Source: Collinsella sp944321445
GTDB lineage: Bacteria > Actinomycetota > Coriobacteriia > Coriobacteriales > Coriobacteriaceae
NCBI RefSeq assembly: GCF_030371825.1
Contig: NZ_JAUDDM010000018.1
Reading direction: 5' to 3' (one strand)
Length of the DNA stretch: 20,728 nucleotides
A program made the position numbers and the translations under genes. Shown here piece after piece: positions 7,988 through 13,712 of this stretch; position 1 is the stretch's first letter; every line of letters begins with the position of its first letter. The notes under the pieces were generated by a model. It was not told where the DNA came from. It saw nothing but the letters and a program-made list of their open reading frames with translations, and made no database searches.

Positions 7988-8491
7988 TTAAGCTCGCACC
8001 GGAGCGGCCAGCACCGTGCCCTCGGGGAAGGCGCGGCGGAACAGCCAGCGCGAGACGGGACCGGCGACGAGCAGGTTCCACGGCAGGGCCGCCACGAAGT
8101 TCCACGGGATGTTGGTGAGCCAGGTCGGAAGGATCATGGCGGGGTCGCCCACGTGGGTGAAGGCCTCGAGCGCGCCGTAGAGCGACATGAACAGCACCAT
8201 CGGGAACACCATCATCGTGCTGATGGCGAGCACCATGGCACGCGGGCTGCTCACGCCCGGCGTAACCAGGAAGCGAAAGACGAACCACTTGGCAAAACGG
8301 CTGGCGACCAGCACGTCGAGCAACATGGCCACAATGTAGGCGGGCGGGAATCCGAGCCAGGCCTCAGCGAGTGTGCCCGCGCTGAACTCCCAACCATGGA
8401 TGCGCGCCACGTTGTAGATGGACATCCAGAGCACCATGCAGAAGCACATGATGACGGTGAAGATGAGGCTTTCGCGCTTGTTGGTCGGCAT
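7988..8491 (-). CDS. DUF2798-type membrane protein (two repeats)
   Basis: 167 residues with four hydrophobic segments. SLIFTVIMCFCMVLWMSIYN and PPAYIVAMLLDVLVA form one module; MVLAISTMMVFPMVLFMSLY and NFVAALPWNLLVAGPVSRWLF form the second. The two halves look like an internal duplication (each has MVLxMSxYxxA followed by P/N-rich turns), as expected for tandem DUF2798 domains. The biochemical role of this family is unknown. The start is set at 8491, where AAAGGA lies about 11 bp upstream; the open frame extends further upstream but that extension lacks membrane-protein character and crosses a terminator-like hairpin. Monocistronic; converges on the PadR operon. Confidence 0.8.
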   Translation of the reverse strand: MPTNKRESLIFTVIMCFCMVLWMSIYNVARIHGWEFSAGTLAEAWLGFPPAYIVAMLLDVLVASRFAKWFVFRFLVTPGVSSPRAMVLAISTMMVFPMVLFMSLYGALEAFTHVGDPAMILPTWLTNIPWNFVAALPWNLLVAGPVSRWLFRRAFPEGTVLAAPVRA

Positions 8492-8544
8492 GTGTTTGAC
8501 AATCCTTTCTCGACGGATGCACGACGTAAGCGGCCCAAACGAAA

Positions 8545-8582
8545 CAAGCTGGCGTACCGATTCGCGCGGGCACGCCAGCTTG
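8545..8582 (-). terminator. Terminator-like hairpin in the DUF2798 5' region
   Basis: CAAGCTGGCGT (8545-8555) pairs perfectly over 11 bp with ACGCCAGCTTG (8572-8582). Read on the minus strand, the stem runs straight into TTTCGTTT. This is an intrinsic-terminator shape located 54 bp before the DUF2798 start codon. It may end a leader transcript (attenuation) or stop upstream readthrough. Confidence 0.5.
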
Positions 8583-8771
8583 AATATGTTCAATTGAGCA
8601 GCTGTGGGATTAACCCTATCAAGATTTCGGCGCGCTCGTAAGCGTTTTGTTTGTGAACACGGACCGTTGCGCCTCCACTTTGCCCCGCTTGAGAGCCGAC
8701 GCTGCCAGATTGCATATATTCGGCACGGTTCTGCATAGAATTCGGGTATCCGCAGTCGTTTTCGACAAATA

Positions 8772-8979
8772 GGCCCAAGGCAAAAGACAAAAAAGCGAGT
8801 TTTGGTTATTGTCACTAAAGTTGTCACAGTATTTTAGTCTGATTTCGGACATTTTTATACATCTTGCCCGACATTTGCGCAGGTTTCAGCATTCAAGTAT
8901 ACATTCACTGTTTTTGAGCACCTCTGAGACCTCTATGCACGTGACCAAAACTCGCATTTTTGTCTATTGTCCTCAGGCC
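8772..8979. repeat. Long imperfect inverted repeat in the AT-rich island
   Basis: 8772-8808 and the reverse complement of 8942-8979 align over about 37 bp with a few mismatches and one indel. The best block is AGACAAAAA(A/T)GCGAGTTTTGGT, at 8785-8806 and inverted at 8944-8965. Each arm also has a weaker internal dyad (CAAAA...TTTTG). The arms enclose about 135 bp without a gene. It could be a small non-autonomous element or a pair of inverted regulatory sites between divergent transcription units. Confidence 0.6.
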
Positions 8980-9061
8980 GTAGGTCTCAACACGCCCTGA
9001 GCCCACATGAACCGCAGCTCATCAGACGGTTTAGCGGGTAGCGCCAGAGGCGGCAACCGGG

Positions 9062-9067
9062 TATATT
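9062..9067 (+). promoter_or_regulatory. Candidate -10 box of the small glycine-rich gene
   Basis: TATATT lies 46 bp before the start codon. The expected -35 position reads TAGCGC, a poor match, so only the -10 part is supported. Confidence 0.35.
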
Positions 9068-9113
9068 CTGCCTTGGGCAATTTGGCCCCTTCACCGAACG
9101 CGAAAGGACCATC

Positions 9114-9428
9114 ATGGACATCAAGGCAATTGCAGATCAGGTCATGGGCGCGCTGGGCGACAGCCCCGAGGCCATCAAGGACTTCATCTCCGACCCCGCA
9201 GCCGCCATCGAGGGCATCACCGGCGACAAGCTCGAGGGCGCTGACCTCGCCGGCGTCGTCGACCACATCAAGGAGACCGTCATGGGCGGCGGCATTCAGC
9301 TGCCCGAGGGTCTCGACCTTGGCAACCTCGATCTGGGAAACATCGCCGAGAACCTGGGTGGCGTGCTCGAGAACTCCCCGCTCTCCGGCATCGCCGAGGG
9401 CCTGGGCGGCCTGTTTGGCAAGAAGTAA
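9114..9428 (+). CDS. Small acidic, glycine-rich protein of unknown function
   Basis: 104 residues; not recognised. There are three visible parts: an amphipathic N-terminus (MDIKAIADQVMGALGDS), a middle helix-turn region (DFISDPAAAIEGITGDKLEGADL) and a C-terminal half built from loose repeats of leucine, glycine and acidic residues (LDLGNLDLGNIAENLGGVL, then LSGIAEGLGGLFGKK). No cysteine, one histidine, no signal peptide and no true membrane span. AAAGGA precedes the start at good spacing and a strong intrinsic terminator follows, so this is a real, independently expressed gene. The repeated LDLGN/LGG pattern hints at a self-assembling or surface-associated protein, but that is only an inference. 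Confidence 0.8.
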   Translation: MDIKAIADQVMGALGDSPEAIKDFISDPAAAIEGITGDKLEGADLAGVVDHIKETVMGGGIQLPEGLDLGNLDLGNIAENLGGVLENSPLSGIAEGLGGLFGKK

Positions 9429-9449
9429 GTCTACATTTCTAGGCGACTC

Positions 9450-9488
9450 GAAGGGCCCGATGCCGCTAGATGCGGCACCGGGCCCTTT
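9450..9488 (+). terminator. Intrinsic terminator of the small glycine-rich gene
   Basis: AAGGGCCCG (9451-9459) pairs with CGGGCCCTT (9479-9487) and TGCCGC with GCGGCA, separated by one A/C mismatch, around a TAGAT loop. The stem ends in CCCTTTCG. It starts 20 bp after the stop codon and is the strongest terminator hairpin in the plus-strand half of the window. Confidence 0.8.
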
Positions 9489-9527
9489 CGCTATCTATGT
9501 AGGTTGTCACCGCAGGCAAACAAGCAG

Positions 9528-9794
9528 CTACGCCACTCCCACATCAGCCGCTAGCAGCGCACGCAGCCGTTCGGCACGCGTCTGTCCGCATTTCCGCGCC
9601 TTCTCATCGAACGCCTCAAGAACAGAAACCTCAACGCGACCCGAAATGACCGCCGTCGGCTCCTTTGAAATCGGCGGCCTCCCCAAGCGCACGGTACGCC
9701 CCGCTGGCCAGCAATCGGTCTCATACGCCCGAGCAGTCTCCTCGAGCTCGCCAGGTGCAAATCCCATCAGTCGTTCAGCTTCTTTTGCGTCCAT
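9528..9794 (-). CDS. Antitoxin-like ribbon-helix-helix protein
   Basis: 88 residues. The C-terminal third, SGRVEVSVLEAFDEKARKCGQTRAERLRALLAA, fits a ribbon-helix-helix DNA-binding fold: a short beta strand (VEVSV), helix A, a turn (CGQT) and helix B. The N-terminal half (MDAKEAERLMGFAPGELEETARAYE...) would be the toxin-binding extension, with a basic linker GRTVRLGRPP that recurs in such antitoxins. The start follows GAGGGGTGG. It begins 10 bp after the end of the full-length upstream toxin-like frame, the toxin-first order also seen in BrnT-BrnA systems. It probably represses the pair through the palindrome at 10088-10105. The partner is now broken, so this may be an orphan. Confidence 0.7.
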   Translation of the reverse strand: MDAKEAERLMGFAPGELEETARAYETDCWPAGRTVRLGRPPISKEPTAVISGRVEVSVLEAFDEKARKCGQTRAERLRALLAADVGVA

Positions 9795-9804
9795 CGTCCA
9801 CCCC

Positions 9805-10074
9805 TCATTGCCTCAGCGACACACCCAACTCATGGAGAAATCGCTTCGTCGGCGGCGTCATGGCGTGAAAAGCAATAAATTCCTGTCAGCCCACCGAGCG
9901 CGCCGCGATTTCAACCACGCGGCCAGATTGATCGACTCCAACGACCAAATAATCCGTTTTGCCATCATCCCTATCTCGTCGTGCGCACGCAAACGCATTG
10001 TTCCACGCATGGGCAATGTCCTTTTCGCACAAACCGTGCTTGAGAGCATGGGGATGGATGCCAGCTAATAGCAT
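9805..10074 (-). pseudogene. Toxin-like gene interrupted by an in-frame TGA
   Basis: From ATG 10074 (GAGG 4 bp upstream) the frame reads MLLAGIHPHALKHGLCEKDI... through DYLVVGVDQSGRVVEIAARSVG, then meets TGA at 9886-9888. In the same frame it continues for 26 more codons, QEFIAFHAMTPPTKRFLHELGVSLRQ, to a second stop at 9805. That tail looks like the normal end of this kind of small toxin (a hydrophobic strand, then HAMTPPTKRFL). A full-length form would be 89 residues, and a single base change would restore it. The beta-strand pair YLVVGVD-GRVVEIAA recalls BrnT/RelE-superfamily toxins; the family is not certain. The truncated 62-residue product lacks the last strand and helix and is probably inactive. 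Confidence 0.65.
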
Positions 10075-10087
10075 ACTACCTCGCCCC

Positions 10088-10105
10088 ATTTTTGTATACG
10101 AAAAT
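10088..10105. promoter_or_regulatory. 18-bp palindromic operator of the toxin-antitoxin locus
   Basis: ATTTTTGTATACGAAAAT is a palindrome with a single mismatched pair (positions 10093 and 10100). It ends 13 bp before the toxin start, and on the minus strand it contains TATACA, a likely -10 box. Ribbon-helix-helix antitoxins normally bind such operators over their own promoter. Confidence 0.6.
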
Positions 10106-10135
10106 ATGTGCAGTTCAGATAGTGTGAGATAGCAG

Positions 10136-10810
10136 CTAATGCTTGTTGTGGATGTGGTCGAGGACGGAGTCGACCAAAGTCGACATGGGCATCGTTTGGA
10201 GCCAGACCGTTCCCGGTCCGGTGAGCACGGTGTTGAACAGACCCTCGCCGCCGAAGATAAGGTTCATGGCGCCGCGCACCATGCGCACATCGAGGCTCAC
10301 GCCCGAGGTGAAGCCCAGCACGTTGCCCGTGTTCACGGTGAGCTGCTCGCCCGCTGCGAGTTCGTAGGAAACAAGGTCGCCGTCTACCTCGAGAAATGCC
10401 GTGCCGCACCCGGTGAGGCGCTGCATGATGAAACCCTCGCCTCCGAATACGCCGCTGCCGATTTTCTGGTTGACGTGAACCGCGAGCTCAACGCCCATCT
10501 CCGATGCCAGAAAGCCCTGCTTCTGCACGATGAAGTCGTGTCCCGGTGCGATGGCGATGGGAATGATGCGCCCCGGAAAGCTCGAGCCGAACGCGATCTT
10601 GCCCGGCCGTTTGGCGGTATAGACGTTCTCGAAGAAGCTCTCCCCCGTCATCATGCGGCCCAGCACGCCGCCTGCGTCACCCGCCTTCGTTGCCATGTCG
10701 ATCCACGAATCCATCCACACCATGGACCCGCGCTCGGTGCGCATCTGCTCGCCCGCCGCCAGATGGCACACGACCACCGGATACGCCTCGCTGATAATCT
10801 CGTACTGCAT
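10136..10810 (-). CDS. AIM24 / TIGR00266 family protein
   Basis: 224 residues. Matches the bacterial AIM24 (DUF124, TIGR00266) family, a beta-rich double-barrel fold of unknown biochemical role. Recognisable stretches: MQYEIISEAYPVVVCHLAAGEQMRTERGSMVWMD at the start, GRMMTGESFFENVYTA, GKIAFGSSFPGRIIPI, FGGEGFIMQRLTGCGTAFLEVDGDL, and a near repeat FGGEGLFNTVLTGPGTVWLQT toward the end; the two FGGEG blocks mark the duplicated barrels. The start at 10810 follows AAGGGG with a suitable gap. No signal peptide or membrane span. It stands alone between the toxin-antitoxin remnant and the MFS transporter, with no obvious functional link to either. Confidence 0.9.
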   Translation of the reverse strand: MQYEIISEAYPVVVCHLAAGEQMRTERGSMVWMDSWIDMATKAGDAGGVLGRMMTGESFFENVYTAKRPGKIAFGSSFPGRIIPIAIAPGHDFIVQKQGFLASEMGVELAVHVNQKIGSGVFGGEGFIMQRLTGCGTAFLEVDGDLVSYELAAGEQLTVNTGNVLGFTSGVSLDVRMVRGAMNLIFGGEGLFNTVLTGPGTVWLQTMPMSTLVDSVLDHIHNKH

Positions 10811-11063
10811 GATTGGCCCCTTCCTGCGCGAACGCTCCATACGGATGCTTCAGGAGTGTAGGAAAGGAACGCCCTGGACAGTGTAAAGTATGTATATTAC
10901 ATCACTAAGATAATTTCATCACATATGCAAAATTGCTTATGTGCGGGCGCTGCCGGCAGGTCGTGCACTCTACCTCGACATTTGCAGCGCGCGGGTCTTC
11001 GCCCTTGTTGGATTGCGGTAAGAACTCGGCAAGAAACCGGTTGGGCCGCTTTGGCGGCAAGTG

Positions 11064-12326
11064 CTACCTCTGGCGCAGTGCAGAACGCGCGGTGAGGAAC
11101 TGGAGAACGAGACCGACAAGTGCCGCGCCCCAAAGCACGAAGTAGCCGCCGGAAGACAGCAGCACGCCGCCGAGCGACGAGCCGATGCCGCCGCCCACGA
11201 ACACGCCGAAGCCGATGAGACCCGTGCTGAGGCCTACGCGCTCAGGATCGGCATCCATGGCCATGGTGGCAAGCGAGGGCTGCACGAAGATGTAGCCGAA
11301 GCCCAGGCACAACGCCGCGATGAGAGCGGGGACCCACGACCCGGTTATGGTCGAGACCACGAGCGCGAGCGCGGCTTCGGCACCCAGGGCCGCACCGATG
11401 CGGATGACATCGGGCAGGCTGCGCTGCGCGTTGACGCGGCTGGAGAGCGGTCCGCCCACCATGCAGGCGATGCCGTAGAACATCATGAGCAAGCCGCTGT
11501 GCGTGGAGCTGAGCCCGCAGACCTGCGCCAAGAACGTGCCCATAAGGCCGTAGGTGCCCAGAAACAGCACGCCGGTCGCCAACGCGAGGATGTAGACCCC
11601 GCGGCGGTGACCGAGAAAGATGCGTACAGCGTTGCGCAGGAAGCTGGCCACGGGGTTGCCCGACGCCTTGGAATCGGACGCTGCCGCGGCGGCGCCGGCT
11701 GCCGCTGGCACTGTGCGGCGCGGCGGCTCCTTCAGCGTGAGGAGCAGCAGAAACGCGATGAGCGCCAGCGCGCCGAACGCCCAGAACGCCGCGCGCCAGC
11801 CCACCAGGTCCGTGAGGATGCCGCCCAAGCCGGCCGAAAGACCCTGCCCGGTGAACGTCACGCCCATGAGGATGGAGACGGCCGCGGCACGGTTGTGCGG
11901 GTCGACCGTATCGTTGATGAAGGCCTGAGCCACGGCGATGATACCCGCGGCGAAGCATCCGGTGACGACGCGAGCGAGCACAAGTGCGGGAAGACTGGTC
12001 ACAAGCGCGCAGAGCACGGTGCCGACGCCCAGCCCCAGCACGATGATGCGCAGCATGCGCAGGCGGCCCAACGCATCCGCCGCAGAGCCACTTACCGGTT
12101 GCAGCAGGCCGTAAGGCAGCATGTAGGCCGTAAGCACCACCGTCGCCGCAGCCGGCGCGATGGCGAGCGTGTTGGCGATGGCGGGCAGCGCGGGCGACAC
12201 GAACCAGTTGTCCGCGGCGGACACCAAGCCGCAAAAGCCCAACGTCACGACGATGCGCAGCTGCTCAGGCGTGAGGCCCGGGCCGCCGGACGCCGCTTCT
12301 CCCCTACTTGGCTTGCCCTCTGCCAT
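11064..12326 (-). CDS. Major facilitator superfamily transporter
   Basis: 420 residues, about 12 hydrophobic spans in two halves. The N-terminal half shows LVSAADNWFVSPALPAI in helix 1 and GSAADALGRLRMLRI, the GxxADxxGRxx loop between helices 2 and 3 that marks the superfamily. LARVVTGCFAAGIIAVAQAF follows in helix 4. A polar, alanine-rich loop (about residues 200-225) separates the halves. The plan fits a proton-coupled drug or metabolite efflux carrier (DHA1-like); the substrate cannot be read from sequence. The start is at 12326, where GGGGGAG precedes it by 9 bp; an ATG 16 codons upstream is less likely. Transcribed divergently from the EamA gene across a 218-bp gap. A weak GCCGC-CAAA-GCGGC hairpin (11045-11058) follows the stop. 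Confidence 0.88.
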   Translation of the reverse strand: MAEGKPSRGEAASGGPGLTPEQLRIVVTLGFCGLVSAADNWFVSPALPAIANTLAIAPAAATVVLTAYMLPYGLLQPVSGSAADALGRLRMLRIIVLGLGVGTVLCALVTSLPALVLARVVTGCFAAGIIAVAQAFINDTVDPHNRAAAVSILMGVTFTGQGLSAGLGGILTDLVGWRAAFWAFGALALIAFLLLLTLKEPPRRTVPAAAGAAAAASDSKASGNPVASFLRNAVRIFLGHRRGVYILALATGVLFLGTYGLMGTFLAQVCGLSSTHSGLLMMFYGIACMVGGPLSSRVNAQRSLPDVIRIGAALGAEAALALVVSTITGSWVPALIAALCLGFGYIFVQPSLATMAMDADPERVGLSTGLIGFGVFVGGGIGSSLGGVLLSSGGYFVLWGAALVGLVLQFLTARSALRQR

Positions 12327-12489
12327 GATGCGCCACTCCCCCAGACATCTGCTCACATCGGCCGATAAGCTCATATGCTACCCGGATGCCAACGATACGC
12401 AAGTGCCCTGACGGCTAAACGGTGCGGCGAGAATAATCCCTTCAAGCAGAGCGGGAGCAAGCACATCTTGCCGCTTTTGCTACAAACAG

Positions 12490-12505
12490 AGCACCGCACG
12501 GTGCT
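12490..12505. promoter_or_regulatory. Palindrome upstream of the EamA transporter
   Basis: AGCACCGCACGGTGCT has 7-bp arms around CA and lies 40 bp before the EamA start, inside the divergent promoter region shared with the MFS gene. The position and perfect symmetry suggest a repressor site; no regulator gene is adjacent. Confidence 0.4.
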
Positions 12506-12544
12506 ACCATGCCTTGCGGCATATTCCCGTCGCAAGGATCAACA

Positions 12545-13498
12545 ATGGCATCGAGCACCGCAACCACCGAACGTCCGCTTCTTACCCGCACCTGGTGCGT
12601 GGCACTGCTTGCCATGGTGAGCTGTGGACTGTGGGGCAGCGCCATCCCGTGCATCAAGATCGGCTACGAGCTGCTGGGTATCGCATCGGCCGACGTGCCG
12701 TCGGAGCTGCTCTTCGCGGGCCTGCGCTTCATGCTCGCCGGCATCATCGCCATCGCGGCGGCATCGGTGGCAGAGCGGCGCTTCATCTGCGTGAAGCCCA
12801 GTTCGGCAGGCATGGTGGTGCGGCTCTCGCTCGCTCAGACGATCGTGCAGTACGCGTTTTTCTACATCGGCGTGTCGCACGCGTCGGGCGTGAAGGGCAC
12901 TATCGTCAACGCGTCGAGCACGTTTCTGACCATCCTGGTGGCCACGCTCATCTTTCGCCAGGAACGACTCACCGGCCGCAAGCTTGCGGGCTGTCTCATC
13001 GGGTTTGCCGGCGTGATCCTGGTGAACCTCACGGGCGACCTGGGTGGCGCCATGAGCGTGACCGGCGAGGGCTTCATCCTCATCGCCTCGCTCTCCTACG
13101 CCGTGTCCTCCTCGCTCATCCGCGTGTACTCGCAGCGCGAGAACCCGGTGGCGCTCTCCGGCTACCAGTTTTTACTGGGCGGAACGGTGCTAGCCGCTGC
13201 GGGCTTCGCACTGGGCGGGCGCTTTGCCCAGGTGACGCCCGCGGGTCTGGGCATGCTCTTCTACCTGGCATGCGTGTCGGGCATCGCGTATTCGCTGTGG
13301 TCCATCCTGCTCAAGCACAACCCCACGTCGCGCGTGGCGATCTTCGGCTTCATGAACCCCATCTTCGGCGTAGTACTCTCGAGCGTGCTGCTGGGCGAGG
13401 CGGGAGCGCTGCCCTGGCTGCAGACACTCGTGGCGCTCGCACTTATCACCGCGGGCATCATCATCGTCAACCGCACGCCGGCGGGCGAGCGGGCATAG
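12545..13498 (+). CDS. EamA-type (drug/metabolite) transporter
   Basis: 317 residues with ten predicted membrane helices in two EamA repeats. Repeat 1 begins CVALLAMVSCGLWGSAIPCIKIGY and contains LRFMLAGIIAIAA and AFFYIGVSHASGVKGTIVNASSTFLTIL. Repeat 2 begins GEGFILIASLSYAVSSSLIRVYS and ends GFMNPIFGVVLSSVLLGEAGA plus LVALALITAGIIIVN, the standard close of the family. Members export or import small metabolites or amino acids; the substrate is not predictable here. The start at 12545 has AAGGATC upstream. A palindromic operator candidate precedes it, and a 95-bp palindrome separates it from the convergent lysS. Confidence 0.9.
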   Translation: MASSTATTERPLLTRTWCVALLAMVSCGLWGSAIPCIKIGYELLGIASADVPSELLFAGLRFMLAGIIAIAAASVAERRFICVKPSSAGMVVRLSLAQTIVQYAFFYIGVSHASGVKGTIVNASSTFLTILVATLIFRQERLTGRKLAGCLIGFAGVILVNLTGDLGGAMSVTGEGFILIASLSYAVSSSLIRVYSQRENPVALSGYQFLLGGTVLAAAGFALGGRFAQVTPAGLGMLFYLACVSGIAYSLWSILLKHNPTSRVAIFGFMNPIFGVVLSSVLLGEAGALPWLQTLVALALITAGIIIVNRTPAGERA

Positions 13499-13531
13499 CG
13501 GCAGCACGGCGCTCTCGCATAGCAGCAGGCA

Positions 13532-13626
13532 GGGGGTCAGTCATTTCTACTTGCCGTTTCGTTCGGTAACCGGGGCAAATCCGGCCGGTTAGTGAACGAA
13601 ACGACAAGTAGAAACTACGAACCCCC
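13532..13626. repeat. 95-bp palindromic element with 42-nt arms
   Basis: Left arm 13532-13573 and right arm 13585-13626 pair as: GGGGGT/ACCCCC, a 6x6 unpaired part, TTTCTACTTG/CAAGTAGAAA, one mismatch, CGTTTCGTTC/GAACGAAACG, two mismatches, TAACCGG/CCGGTTA, with an 11-nt loop. It lies between the convergent EamA and lysS genes and has no T-tract of its own. It is much longer than a normal terminator and is unlike the other palindromes in the window. Confidence 0.75.
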
Positions 13627-13647
13627 TATTGTGACGTGCGCGCGATA

Positions 13648-13687
13648 GAAAAAGGCGGCGCGAGGGCCATCTCCCCCACGCCGCCTT
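13648..13687 (-). terminator. Intrinsic terminator of lysS
   Basis: On the minus strand AAGGCGGCG pairs with CGCCGCCTT (13652-13660 with 13679-13687) and runs directly into a T-tract (13649-13653), 25 bp after the lysS stop. A classic factor-independent terminator. Confidence 0.85.
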
Positions 13688-13712
13688 GATGCGTCGCTTG
13701 TCGACGAAGCGT

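Larger units (their letters stand above)
8492..9113. other. 622-bp gene-free, AT-rich island
   Basis: No convincing gene. The stretch from about 8640 to 8990 is clearly richer in A and T than the flanking genes. It holds a stem-loop near the DUF2798 start, an imperfect long inverted repeat (8772-8979), the tandem TTGTCAC heptamers at 8809-8829, and a candidate -10 box for the downstream small gene. Short open frames on either strand lack ribosome binding sites and codon bias. Confidence 0.6.

Noticed and set aside
8590..8827. In-frame upstream extension of the DUF2798 gene and other short minus-strand frames here
   Set aside because: The extension lacks family similarity and crosses a terminator-like hairpin, while a suitable start with a Shine-Dalgarno-like AAAGGA exists at 8491.
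9886..9888. TGA in the toxin-like gene as a recoded (selenocysteine or readthrough) codon
   Set aside because: No selenocysteine insertion-type structure was evident after the codon and the family is not a selenoprotein; a loss-of-function substitution is simpler.
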